Assembly: GCF_014204795.1 (NCBI RefSeq)
Contig: NZ_JACHMB010000001.1
Span: forward strand, 868,001 to 932,000
Direction of reading: 5' to 3'
DNA from: Nonomuraea jabiensis
GTDB lineage: Bacteria; Actinomycetota; Actinomycetes; Streptosporangiales; Streptosporangiaceae
Length of the DNA: 64,000 nt
Part shown: positions 36,416 to 45,355 of the stretch, one piece after another
How positions within the stretch are numbered: the first letter of the stretch is position 1
How the letters are laid out: the number at the start of each line of letters is the position of its first letter
The notes under the pieces: generated by a model
What the model saw: the letters and a program-made list of their open reading frames with translations, nothing else
Database searches by the model: none
What the model was told of the DNA's origin: nothing
Position numbers and translations under genes: made by a program

Positions 36416-36622
36416 ACCCCAAGATTTTCACGAACGCCCCGCCGTTGTCAGCCGAAGCACCGGCGGGGTGACCTGTCCGGCTTTGTCGGAACCGTCGGGC
36501 TAATCACGATCATCTGGCGTGAGGACTACTGGCGCGACGGCAGCCCGCCGACCGCTCTCGACCGCTTGCGGCGCTGACAAGGGTCATAGCCCCTCACGAC
36601 GTCGTCATCCGAAGGGCACAAG

Positions 36623-37810
36623 CTATTTTAGGATGTATCTGCTCGGCCCCGTGAGGGGCGGCAGCAGGTCACGGGCGCGTGAGTTCAGGGGATTGAGCCT
36701 GCCCGTCGCGGGGTTGAGGCCGTACACAAATGCTTTGGCCTTGTCCGCGAACTCCGCTGCTGGTCCGCTGATTCTTCCATTGGTGATCACAATCAGCCTT
36801 TTCGGCAGGCCTTCGCCAGCCGCTGCGGCCAGGCCGTTCAGCCGCTGGATCTCGGACGTCGACAGGTCCTTGGTCCGGCCGCTCCAATCGACGTGATAAG
36901 TGTCGGAGTGAATCAGGCCATCCGGTCCGCCTTCGCGGATGTCTCCGAAGCCGAAGGTCGTGAGCTGCTCCAGAACGGCGTCCAGGTGTTCCCTTGCGCC
37001 TGCCGGCCGTAGGGCCGGCTCGCTGAGGAACAGCGATTCCTCTACGTCGGACCATGTCCCGATGGATACTCGCGACGGCTTGGACGTCTCCCAGAAAACG
37101 CCGCTCTCGACCCACGCCTTCGGCCCGTCGCAGATTAGGTCGGCGATCCGACTCACAGGGACGTGGGCGCGCGGCATGCCCGGCGTCGGGAGTTTCCCGC
37201 GCCCTAAGGAACCGCCGAGATCGACACGCGTCCAGGCTTCACGCTCCGGGCCGTATATGTCGACCAGCCAGCCGACGCTGGCCTTGATGGAGACCCGGAC
37301 GAAGATGTCGGAGAGCCTGGCCTCGACGTAGGCTCCTTCGTGCCCGTTTGCGATGTGGAGCTTGGGCTCGTAGCGCGGTCCATAGGCGAAGTATCGGTTC
37401 CCGGCCGCCACCCGTTGGACGTTTACTCCTCGTTCGGACAGGAGGTCGGCGAGCTCGGTCATGTCCGACGGTTCGCTCTCGTGCCAGCGCCAAGGCGACG
37501 CTACCGGCACTCCGGCGAGGCGGGCAGTAGCGTGGGCGTGAATGGCGTCGACGAGTACCTCGCTGGATGTGTCCAGCGGCCAGATGGAGGGCTCACTCCC
37601 CAACACCGGATCGACGATCAGCCATACCAATGCGTGGCCGAGCCTTGACTGGCTCAGCACGACTCCTCGGTCTCCTGGCAGTTTGACCATCAGGTACAGC
37701 TGGGATCCGGTGGAGTTGAGGTGGACTCGGTCGCCCAGCTCGAGGTGGCGTTCATGCAGCAACCGCTCCAGTCTCTGGAAGTGCAGGTGCGTGCCGACGG
37801 CGGCGACCAT
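36623..37810 (-). CDS. Restriction-endonuclease-like protein of unknown type
   Basis: I use ATG 37810 (MVAAVGTHLHFQRLERLLHERHLELGDRV). The frame also has an ATG at 37879 with no better ribosome site. The product is about 395 residues. The central part shows strand-rich segments (KLHIANGHEGAYVEARLSDIFVRVSI). The C-terminal 100 residues (DGLIHSDTYHVDWSGRTKDLSTSEIQRLNGLAAAAGEGLPKRLIVITNGRISGPAAEFADKAKAFVYGLNP) resemble the second half of Mrr-like restriction nucleases, where a strand KRLIVITNG precedes a helix. The acidic/lysine signature is not clear to me, so the activity is uncertain. Confidence 0.5.
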   Translation of the reverse strand: MVAAVGTHLHFQRLERLLHERHLELGDRVHLNSTGSQLYLMVKLPGDRGVVLSQSRLGHALVWLIVDPVLGSEPSIWPLDTSSEVLVDAIHAHATARLAGVPVASPWRWHESEPSDMTELADLLSERGVNVQRVAAGNRYFAYGPRYEPKLHIANGHEGAYVEARLSDIFVRVSIKASVGWLVDIYGPEREAWTRVDLGGSLGRGKLPTPGMPRAHVPVSRIADLICDGPKAWVESGVFWETSKPSRVSIGTWSDVEESLFLSEPALRPAGAREHLDAVLEQLTTFGFGDIREGGPDGLIHSDTYHVDWSGRTKDLSTSEIQRLNGLAAAAGEGLPKRLIVITNGRISGPAAEFADKAKAFVYGLNPATGRLNPLNSRARDLLPPLTGPSRYILK

Positions 37811-37921
37811 GTCACCGGAAGGGAAAGACAAGGAAAGAACGCTCCTCCGAAGTGGCCATGCGATCCGCGATGCAATCATCTGCGAAAAGTGTAGAGCGGG
37901 CTGACTTTTGTGATCAACGCC

Positions 37922-37971
37922 CTTTGAATCCGTAGGTTCCGGGTTCGAGCCCCGGGCGCCCTACCACTCCA
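37922..37971 (+). repeat. attachment-site-like repeat: 3' half of tRNA-Lys (copy 1)
   Basis: The 50 bp contain aatccgtaggttccgggttcgag, the T arm (ccggg-ttcgagc-cccgg), and the acceptor 3' side gcgcccta followed by cca. The anticodon stem 5' side, the D arm and the 5' acceptor half are absent, so this is not a functional tRNA. A direct copy lies at 49931-49980. Integrases of actinomycete islands insert at such tRNA 3' ends, so this is read as an att site. Confidence 0.75.
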
Positions 37972-38376
37972 ACCTGCAGGTTCACCCACCAACTTGATCA
38001 AGGAGTCAAGAGGTGGGTCATAACTGGGTCACTTCTGGGACAAACGGACACCACCAGGCCTTCCGGCAAAGCAGTCAGCGTAGCGGCCGGCTCATGGGAC
38101 GACGCCGAAGCTGGATCGTTGGCTTTTGCAGCCTATGAACTGTTTTTCGCACTGTAGTGAGGATCAGGCGTGCCGTGGCCCCAGCCGTCTCGCGATGGAG
38201 TTCGGGCAGGACCGAGGTGTAGGTGTCAGAGGTCAGCACGATGCTGCCTGCTGCACCTGCTGCCAATCGATACAGCTCCGCCCGTCGTGTACAGGAATCA
38301 CCGGTCGCAGCAGAGCGGCCGACCGCATATCGCGCAAAGTGACCGCGCGGTAACACCATCGGAGTTATTGTCAGGC
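37972..38376. other. About 400 bp next to the att-like repeat, no supported gene
   Basis: It contains a repeated motif, gggtcataactgggtcac, near 38015 and otherwise only short frames. The next gene has ggag at 38361. No integrase gene is present here, although an integrase would be expected beside an att site. Confidence 0.4.
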
Positions 38377-39231
38377 ATGGAGGTTGGAGAAGAGTGGGCT
38401 TATCGCGAGCGGCCGAAGGCGCTGGGCGATCCCGTGCACCGCGTCACGATCGTGAAGATTCGGGATAGCGACGATTCGATCAGGATCCGTCGGCTGGACG
38501 GCGACGACGCTGGGCTACAGGAGTGGGTCTCCTACACCTGTCTGCTCGACCGCTGGACCGATATCGAACCGCGGCTCAACGACGAGCGGCGCCTTTTGGC
38601 CGTCAGAGAGGTCTCGTCTGCTGCTGGCGACACGGTGGAGTACGAAGCCGCGTTACTCATAGTGAAGGACTGCGGGCTTGGCCGACGAATGGTTCTCGGA
38701 CGAAGCAGGGCCGAGACGGGGGTCCTGCGGATCGACAAGCCCGCGGGGGTAGCTGATCGCCTCGGACTCACCGTCGAAGAACTAGCCGACGACCCTCTCG
38801 CCTTCCGTGATCGCCATGGGACGCTGATTAGCCCTTGGCGAGCAGCAAGGCGACTGATGCCAACGATCGCTACCACCTTCTCCGAAGGAATCATAGAAGC
38901 GATCCACCGGGAAGAAGCAGAACTGCGTTCGGAGAACCTCTACAACTATCCTTACCAGCAATCCTGGGAGGGCGCCCGCGAGGAACGCAAAGTACGGCTG
39001 CGCGAGCGCGAACCTGTGCACGCCTTGGTGCGGCAGTGGTGCGGGCAGGAAGCTGTTGAGCGGTTCGATGAGCTGATCGCCTTGCGCAACGAAGTTGTGC
39101 GGCTTGGCAAGCTCCTGGACCGGGCGGTCGAGGCACTACGCAAGCGCGGGGCTACGGCTACCGCCGCCACCATTGAAAGCGACCTGGGCGTCCCCACCGC
39201 CATGCTGATGGATAGAGATCGTCATATCTGA
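38377..39231 (+). CDS. Hypothetical protein, 284 residues
   Basis: ATG at 38377 is preceded by ggag at 38361. The N-terminal strand-rich part (MEVGEEWAYRERPKALGDPVHRVTIVKIRDSDDSIRIRRL) looks like a small beta-barrel. The middle has ADRLGLTVEELADDPLAFRD, and the C-terminus is helical with a coiled-coil run (ERFDELIALRNEVVRLGKLLDRAVEALRKRG). No catalytic signature is seen. Its 3' end overlaps that of the converging frameshifted gene by 74 bp. First gene of the 12-kb right island. Confidence 0.65.
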   Translation: MEVGEEWAYRERPKALGDPVHRVTIVKIRDSDDSIRIRRLDGDDAGLQEWVSYTCLLDRWTDIEPRLNDERRLLAVREVSSAAGDTVEYEAALLIVKDCGLGRRMVLGRSRAETGVLRIDKPAGVADRLGLTVEELADDPLAFRDRHGTLISPWRAARRLMPTIATTFSEGIIEAIHREEAELRSENLYNYPYQQSWEGAREERKVRLREREPVHALVRQWCGQEAVERFDELIALRNEVVRLGKLLDRAVEALRKRGATATAATIESDLGVPTAMLMDRDRHI

Positions 39232-40682
39232 CGCCGGCGAGTTCTTCCGGTCGTGATTCTCGTTCACCTCGGCTTTCCTCCCGTAGGTAGCGGTGCAGGG
39301 CCTCCGGCGTCGGTTCGATGTCGAAGTTCGCCTCGGTCAGCACGCTCGGCGTGTGCAGGGGATCCATGTGATCTGCTTGTGCTCGCGCCCATGTCACCCA
39401 CTGCGTAATCGTTGCCTCCTGCGCAGGCAGCGTCGCCGCAAGTGCTTCCAGCCCCAGACAGAACTCGCGGATCGCCGCGGCACAGGCCCATCCCTCCAGC
39501 GCCTGGCTGAAGACTCGCCGCCTGTGCTCCTCCCTTGCCTGGTTGGCGGCCCGCGCACGTTCCTTTTCGCGTTCTGCTTGCCGCTCCGCCTCCCGCCGCC
39601 GCTGTTCCTCCTCCTGACGTCGCCACTTCTCAGCACGTTCCCGCTCAGCTTTCTCTCGCTGCAGGCGCGCTTGCTCGTCAGCCTCAGCGCGCCGCTCAAT
39701 CTCCTTGACGGCCGCTCGTATCTTGTCCTCCAGACGTGAACGCTTGTCATCCGCCCAGCACTGCAGACCACGCCCTTCCCCCAGCTCGAGCCTGAGCCGG
39801 CCCGAAGGGACCTCGTCGTACTCGGGCGTGACCCGTTGCCAGGTGTAGAGTTTTCGGCTCCGGAGTTCCTCTTCGGTGTATACGTGCGGGACGTGGTCGA
39901 GTTCCTCCTTGACGTTCAGCGCGTACTGGTGCCCACGCGCGTGCGCGTGGAGGCCGCGTGGTTTTGCCCCGCCTGGAGATGCCGATGCAATGGCCCCGTT
40001 TCAACAGGTCCGCTGCTAAGGCGCGTACCACTTCCAGGGCGCGGCCGATCGTCGCGTCGGTGACGTCGATGGAACGACGATCTTCCCGGAGCCAGTCCGC
40101 AAGCTCGTGAGGGTCAGTGATCAGGTCACGGGCGCTCAATCGGATGCGGTTCCAGTCCGTCTCGTCGGGATGCGCGGCATCCTCCAGCCGAAGGATGAGA
40201 TCCCCGCGGTCGCGACCGGTATGCAGGAGGCGGAAGCCTTCAGGGATCATTCCTTGGCGCTTGGCCGCGTCCAAGGCCCGTCGATGAAGCGCCCTGGTGG
40301 CCTCGTCCGGGTCACGGACATGCAGCGTCCCACCTTCGTCCTGCAAGCGCTTAATCAGTTCAGCCGCCAAAACGTGAGGTGATGGCGGCCTCGGGTCGGC
40401 AGGTCGTCTTCCCCCCTTGGAAGTCACGGTGGGAGATGTCAGAGCCGCAGCGCCCTGGTAGTAGCCATGCTCGAGATAGAAGCGTCCTGCTTCGGTTACC
40501 TCGGCGATCCAGACCCCGTCTCTCCGCGGGGTCGAAACCAATCCCCTGTCCCGGAGCGCATACACGGTACGAGCCAGATCACTGTCCTTGGCGGTGACCG
40601 ATTCACCCTCCACGATGCGGCGCAGGGTCGCCATCTGGCGCTCGTTCAGCTTCGCCCACCCACGCATATCACTACCTGACAC
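39158..40682 (-). pseudogene. Large coiled-coil protein gene with a frameshift at a run of four A/T
   Basis: From 40682 the frame begins MSGSDMRGWAKLNERQMATLRRIVEGE (winged-helix-like) and continues to ...GHCIGISRRGK. There, at the tttt run 39962-39965 (AAAA on the coding strand), the sense moves one base and continues as PRGLHAHARGHQYALNVKEELDHVPHVYTEEELRSRK. A long charged coiled coil follows (KAERERAEKWRRQEEEQRRREAERQ), and the tail ends ...LYPSAWRWGRPGRF at 39158. No start codon exists in the second frame before 39397, so the two halves belong to one gene. Either a sequencing error, a mutation or programmed slippage. Full length would be about 508 residues. Confidence 0.65.
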
Positions 40683-41210
40683 CAGATTGCCACCGTACGC
40701 AACCAGATTGCATACAAGGGACTCAAGTCAAGAGCGCCACGATCAACCACACTGTTGCTGGGGCCTGCGATGTGCGCCGCAGAGGATCTGAGACCGGACG
40801 GTGCCCCGGTGGACGATGGCCCACAGAGTTGAGGTTTCTGCCGTGTGAGCGTTGCCGATAGAGCTAGCGCTATCGCCCCTCGAACGGTGGCCGCGCTGGT
40901 TGACCTCATCTCCGATGCACGACTACGAGCCGACAACAGTGCCGAACTGACCGACCGGGAAACCGCTGATGCAGCGGATAACAACACCGTCCTGGTCACC
41001 AATGCCCGACTCGGTGGCGTCCTCAGAGGCAAGAGCGCCGTGTAGTTACTGGCTATAGCAGACACAAACGATGGCGCATTCGAGCAAAACCGAGCTCGCA
41101 GTTCAAGCCATGTTCCAAGCGGGACAGGGACCGCGCCACTGATATCGCCTTCTCAAGCGATACCCACAAAATCGGGAAAAGACTCGCGCTTCAGATAACA
41201 CGCAGTGCGA
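40683..41210. other. About 530 bp between defence genes, no convincing gene
   Basis: A rightward frame of 66 codons (40845-41045, MSVADRASAIAPRTVAALVDLISDAR) is the best candidate but has no ribosome site or known relative. The stretch lies downstream of the CBASS operon end and upstream of the frameshifted gene, so it should contain the promoter of the latter. Confidence 0.4.
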
Positions 41211-42680
41211 CTAGTTGGGAATGAGAAAGGCTGGCTCGTAACCGTCAACTGCGAGATCTTCGTAAGTTTGGGTGCTGGGAACACGATCCCAGATGCCACC
41301 TAGAAGTACTGCAAATCCTGAAGGTGTGGCGAGGAAGAGGTGGAGCACTGGGGGTTTGATGGTGCGCGCGATCTCCCGGGCAAGATCACGAATGGCGAGT
41401 GCGACTCCAAAGGCGTGCTCCAGGCCCGTGATACTCGAATTGGATGTCCCTGTGGATGGCCGGACTGTCAGGAGTGGAATATCGCTGCCAGTTGAGGAAA
41501 GATATTGGCGGACGTCTACGGTCAAGTCTGCGGCGATTGCAACAGCGAGAGCGACATCTTGCCCGACCGGCAGGTCGCTGAGCGGACAAGAAAGAGAGAT
41601 CGGTGCGGGCTCTACGTGGCCGGTCGGCCGGGCCCAAAGTTCCCCGTCTTTGATTTTCGCGACGGTGAACCCTGCGGTCTCCTGGAAGATCACCCCTGCA
41701 GTGAACCAGGTGGGAAGTCGCATGGTGCCCGTGACGAGTATGCGACGAGCACGGAGGCTTCGCAATTGCCGCTGCGCTTCGATGAGTTGTAGCCGAAGGA
41801 TGCTGTCCCACTCTTGCGGATTCTTCAAGCCTCGGCGGTTGCGGGCTTCGCTACCGCGAAACCGGTCCATCCAGGTTAGAGTGATCGCAGCGTCAGAGTT
41901 CGCTGCATACTCGTCGAGACAGTTTATTGCAAGAATGATGAACGGTTCAGTAGCGTGGAGGCCAAGTCGGTCGACTGCGTCACGAACATCGCTGGCTCTT
42001 CTTTCGACGCGGTTGGTCTTAACCCATTCCCGGACTTCGGCGATACCGAGCCGGTAGGCAGTTTCGTCGGCGCGGACTCCGGCGGCGTAGCTGATTTCGG
42101 CGATATGGTCTTTCCAGACAGCTTCGGAGGCGTCGGTGCGCAGTCGGAGGTTGGCGAGGAAAGCGAAGAGTTCGTCGTCGGAGCAGCCCAAATGCTCCAT
42201 GAGGCGGCCGCGGCCCGCCAAGGCGTTGGCTGTCGTTGTGTATCTGAGTCGCTCGCCGAGTCGATCATGACGATCTCGCAGGGTCAGAACCGGATCATCG
42301 GGATCGATGGAGCGAGTGGTGACCAGGGTCAACTGGGGGTGCCTCTCGTTCCGAGAGAGGTCGCTCCAGGCATGGTGAAATCGTTGCAGGATGCTCGCTC
42401 CTCCAGACCGGGTCGGCTCGCACAGCCAGTCGAGGGTCGCGGCTCGTTCTGCGGATACCGTCGCTTTGACCTGGAGGTAGTCGTTGGGGCCAGGCTCTTT
42501 GGCGACTACGACGTCATCGACATTGCCGACTTGAGCAGCCTCCACAGTGACGGCTTGGACTCCGGTGTGCGGAACCAGTGTACGTAGGGCGGCGTGCCAT
42601 GCTACGGCGTGTTGCACGTCGTCGCCGGTCAAGCGAGCGCCGCTCGAACTCGGGCGGTTCACGCTGGGCAGGGGCTTCAT
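41211..42680 (-). CDS. cap4: CBASS effector: nuclease domain fused to SAVED domain (Cap4-like)
   Basis: ATG at 42680 overlaps the stop of the TRIP13-like gene (atga). The product is 489 residues. N-terminal Cap4/DUF4297-type nuclease: TGDDVQHAVAWHAALRTL, VGNVDDVVVAKEPG, DYLQVKATV (Asp...Gln-x-Lys form of PD-(D/E)XK). C-terminal SAVED domain (about 285-489): LRARRILVTGTMRLPTWFTAGVIFQE, GLEHAFGVALAIRDLAREIA, VLHLFLATPSGFAVLLGGIW and YEPAFLIPN. SAVED binds the cyclic oligonucleotide made by the CD-NTase and activates the nuclease to destroy DNA, aborting phage infection. Last gene of the operon. Confidence 0.88.
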   Translation of the reverse strand: MKPLPSVNRPSSSGARLTGDDVQHAVAWHAALRTLVPHTGVQAVTVEAAQVGNVDDVVVAKEPGPNDYLQVKATVSAERAATLDWLCEPTRSGGASILQRFHHAWSDLSRNERHPQLTLVTTRSIDPDDPVLTLRDRHDRLGERLRYTTTANALAGRGRLMEHLGCSDDELFAFLANLRLRTDASEAVWKDHIAEISYAAGVRADETAYRLGIAEVREWVKTNRVERRASDVRDAVDRLGLHATEPFIILAINCLDEYAANSDAAITLTWMDRFRGSEARNRRGLKNPQEWDSILRLQLIEAQRQLRSLRARRILVTGTMRLPTWFTAGVIFQETAGFTVAKIKDGELWARPTGHVEPAPISLSCPLSDLPVGQDVALAVAIAADLTVDVRQYLSSTGSDIPLLTVRPSTGTSNSSITGLEHAFGVALAIRDLAREIARTIKPPVLHLFLATPSGFAVLLGGIWDRVPSTQTYEDLAVDGYEPAFLIPN

Positions 42681-43585
42681 GGCTGTGCCGTGAACGGAGG
42701 CGTCGGAGGGCAAATGCGAATCTGCTCGGCGATGAGTTCAGCGGTGATGGGATCGCTGGGGTATGCGGCCAGGCAAGTCGCCGAGAGGACTCGGTCGACC
42801 AGGTCAGAGTAAGTGTGGCCGTATCCGCCGTCTCCTGGACCTGTCAGTTCGACCAACTGCCTCAAGTCCGACGAGCTAAGAGGGACTCCCTCGAAGAGGT
42901 CCGTAATGATGGCAGCACGCTGAGTGTCGTTGGGTCGACTGAAATCGAATTCGGCCGCGGCCCTGCGACGGATCGCAGGGTCGAGGGCACCAATCCGGTT
43001 GGTGCACATGATCACCAGCACTCCGGATACCTCGGTTGCGACCTGGCTGATGCCGCGGATCAGCGCGTTCACTCCAGCCCGGTCTTCATGGTGCATCTGG
43101 CTGGCTTCGCGAGATTGGGCTAGGGCATCGGCCTCGTCGATGATCAGGATAGTGGGTCTTGTTGAGCCGGCGGTGCGGGCCTCGTCGAGCACGATGTCGA
43201 ACGCTGTCCCGATCAGCCGGGTCATCTCACCGACGGCGCCGGTCCCACGGGCGCGCAGACTCAGCCGTTTGACGCGCACATCAATGCGGTGTCGGCGGGC
43301 GACAGCATCGGCGAAGGTCTCTGCCAGCGTGGTCTTTCCGGTGCCCACGTCGCCGGCGAAGATGATCAATGGAGGGCGGTGGGCTAGACGGTCGACTGCG
43401 GGCAGCACCGTCTTGTGGGTGCGGAGGCTCCACTCCTGCAGCAGGTGTGGCTGAAGAATCAGTTCGGCTTCTTTCGCCAAACGGGCCTTGATGGGGTCGA
43501 GCCCGATCAAGCGGGCGTAGCGCTGCTGGGCTGAGGGGTCGGGGAGATCGAGGTCGTCCTCGAAGAGTTCGCGACTGGTGGTCAT
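42677..43585 (-). CDS. cap6: TRIP13/Pch2-like AAA+ ATPase of CBASS (Cap6)
   Basis: ATG at 43585 overlaps the HORMA stop. The product is 302 residues: Walker A GDVGTGKTT (79-87), Walker B TILIIDEAD (145-152), sensor segment VLVIMCTNRIGALDPAIRRRA, and the C-terminal lid SSSDLRQLVELTG. In type III CBASS this ATPase unfolds and releases HORMA from the nucleotidyltransferase, resetting the alarm. Length and neighbours fit the family fully. Confidence 0.88.
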   Translation of the reverse strand: MTTSRELFEDDLDLPDPSAQQRYARLIGLDPIKARLAKEAELILQPHLLQEWSLRTHKTVLPAVDRLAHRPPLIIFAGDVGTGKTTLAETFADAVARRHRIDVRVKRLSLRARGTGAVGEMTRLIGTAFDIVLDEARTAGSTRPTILIIDEADALAQSREASQMHHEDRAGVNALIRGISQVATEVSGVLVIMCTNRIGALDPAIRRRAAAEFDFSRPNDTQRAAIITDLFEGVPLSSSDLRQLVELTGPGDGGYGHTYSDLVDRVLSATCLAAYPSDPITAELIAEQIRICPPTPPFTAQP

Positions 43586-44091
43586 AGCGGTCTGTACGTG
43601 CTCCTGTTGAATCCCGTCCCGTGGGCCGAGTAGGTGCGGTCGGAGGTGTGGTAGCCCCCGGTGTAACCCGGAGCGGGGGCACTGGTGCGAGCGAAGGGCA
43701 GAAGCTCGACGAAATCGTCTCGATCGGCGCCGACTAGTTGTGACCATTTCCAGCTGTAGTACAGGTAGCTGGTGAAAATGGCCCCGTCGGTGTTGGCGTG
43801 GCGGTAGATACCGCCAGCACGATCGTCGGCGACGAGGGTCCCGTCAGCACTGGTGTACTCCAAGGAAAGTATCCAATTCCCGCTGCGCTGGAACCCATAT
43901 ATGATCTTGTCCACGTAGCGGCCGTACGAGAGCAGCGCTGCTTCCAAGGCATAATCCTCGATGTCGTCATCGGAGGGCGAACCATAGTAGCGCTGCACCT
44001 GTCGCAGATCGGTGGCGATCTTTGAGGCGACGTACTTGGCCGAAGCCAGGCTGTAACTCTGCGACTCCGCGCGGGTGTAGGACGTGGTCAT
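43582..44091 (-). CDS. cap7: Bacterial HORMA-domain protein of CBASS (Cap7)
   Basis: ATG at 44091 overlaps the CD-NTase stop (atga). The 169 residues MTTSYTRAESQSYSLASAKYVASKIATDLRQVQRYYGSPSDDDIEDYALEAALLSYGRYVDKIIYGFQRSG...WILSLEYTSADG fit the single-HORMA bacterial family that senses infection and switches on the CD-NTase. The C-terminal tail (YHTSDRTYSAHGTGFNRSTYRPL) is the segment expected to act as the seat-belt region. Only one HORMA gene is present. Confidence 0.85.
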   Translation of the reverse strand: MTTSYTRAESQSYSLASAKYVASKIATDLRQVQRYYGSPSDDDIEDYALEAALLSYGRYVDKIIYGFQRSGNWILSLEYTSADGTLVADDRAGGIYRHANTDGAIFTSYLYYSWKWSQLVGADRDDFVELLPFARTSAPAPGYTGGYHTSDRTYSAHGTGFNRSTYRPL

Positions 44092-45080
44092 TCCTTACCC
44101 CGGAACTTGCTGCCGAGCACGGCCTGCCAGCACTTCACGGCCTGATCGTTCGTCGTGGCGAAGCTGGCCTCAGTGATCGCGTCCAAGGCGACCTCGGCCG
44201 CGTCCACGATTCGGACGCGATCGCTATCCTCGTAGAGGCGAGCGGTGTTGTTCGTCGGGTTGACTGGATCGAAGATCTCAATTTCCCCGACCCTCTCTTT
44301 CGGCAGTTCCGATGCGGAGTAGTACGTGTCGAACGCGATCCGCTCCCGCAGTTCGGTCCTCACGATGTAGTCGAAGAACCCCTCCAGCGCGCCGACGTAG
44401 TCGGTGAAGTCGACGCGTCCAGTGTCCAGCAGGTGTGCGCAGACCAGCTCGATCATGAAGGACTTGAACCGGAACTTGTCTCCCTGGCTACTCATGTTCT
44501 GCTCGCGCACCCACCACTTCACCAGACGCACCACTTGCGCCCAGTCCTCAGGACAGGCGTTCTTGCGGGCTTGGACAAAGGCCAGGTGCAGGCGGACGCT
44601 GGTGAGCAACCAATCCGTCCGGTCGACCGCCTCCTTGGCGATCAAGTAGCCGCGGTCATCGGGGTCGCCTTCGTAGAGCACCGGCACGACATCGACGTTG
44701 GTGCCGCTGGACTTGAAGTAGACGTTGACGCAGTGCGTGCCTGGCGTGATCTGTGAGGGGTCGAGCAACCCCTTGTAGGCCTCACGGAGACGTTCGGCGA
44801 TCCACTCCACGATCTCGGCCTCCTCGACGGGGGCATCGTCACGCTGTACGTAGATCGCCACGTCGAAGTCGTTGAAGGTTCGAAGCGCAGTCCCCTTGGC
44901 AACCGACCCCCCATGGAGCATCTTCACCAGCGAAAACCCAGGATTAGCCGCGATGTGCGACTTCAGTCGATCGCGCAACGTGTTCACTTGCTTACGCTTG
45001 TCAATTGCCATGTCGCGCGGCAGATTAACCACGCGCGCCGCGAAAGCCTTCACGTAGGCATGTGTCACCTTCAGCGCCAC
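44088..45080 (-). CDS. CD-NTase (cGAS/DncV-like nucleotidyltransferase) of type III CBASS
   Basis: GTG at 45080 follows aggggg at good spacing. The frame is open upstream to 45233, but those residues are not like the family. The 330-residue product has the nucleotidyltransferase signature HGGSVAKGTALRTFNDFDVAIYV (GGS at 57-59, Asp71 and Asp73) and the third acid in TNVDVVPVL (Asp130), followed by the helical half VRLVKWWVREQN and FKSFMIELVCAHLL. It is the first gene of a four-gene operon with 4-bp overlaps throughout. It makes a cyclic oligonucleotide second messenger. Clade C/D-like by length and partners; product not predictable by eye. Confidence 0.9.
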   Translation of the reverse strand: MALKVTHAYVKAFAARVVNLPRDMAIDKRKQVNTLRDRLKSHIAANPGFSLVKMLHGGSVAKGTALRTFNDFDVAIYVQRDDAPVEEAEIVEWIAERLREAYKGLLDPSQITPGTHCVNVYFKSSGTNVDVVPVLYEGDPDDRGYLIAKEAVDRTDWLLTSVRLHLAFVQARKNACPEDWAQVVRLVKWWVREQNMSSQGDKFRFKSFMIELVCAHLLDTGRVDFTDYVGALEGFFDYIVRTELRERIAFDTYYSASELPKERVGEIEIFDPVNPTNNTARLYEDSDRVRIVDAAEVALDAITEASFATTNDQAVKCWQAVLGSKFRGKE

Positions 45081-45355
45081 ATCCGCACCCCCTGTAGCCC
45101 TCGTCGGTACGCCCGCCCTTCGGGCTTCGACCCCGTCCCCGCCGCGACGTACCTCAGTTTTGAACATCATCTTCTCGAACATCGGTAGCGTACACGACTC
45201 CGTACCTCCCCAAGTAAAGAAGGATCCTTCCACTCAGGCTGTATCGACCACCTAACTTGACTGACTAGTAACGAAGGCGAGCCTAAGATGTGAGCGGATC
45301 AAACAAGTAGACCGTCCGCCTGCCAGCGGACCGGACCTTGGTTCGGAGACGAGAC
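45081..45355. promoter_or_regulatory. Divergent control region between CBASS operon and its protease-regulator gene
   Basis: The 275 bp separate two divergent transcription units. It contains a perfect 12-bp palindrome, gaaggatccttc, at 45219-45230, and a possible second control box near taacttgactgactag (45254-45270). The palindrome is a candidate operator for the helix-turn-helix protein encoded at 45356. I could not place -10 boxes with confidence. Confidence 0.5.

Noticed and set aside
37922..37971. A functional tRNA-Lys gene
   Set aside because: Only the 3' half is present. There is no D arm or 5' acceptor strand upstream.
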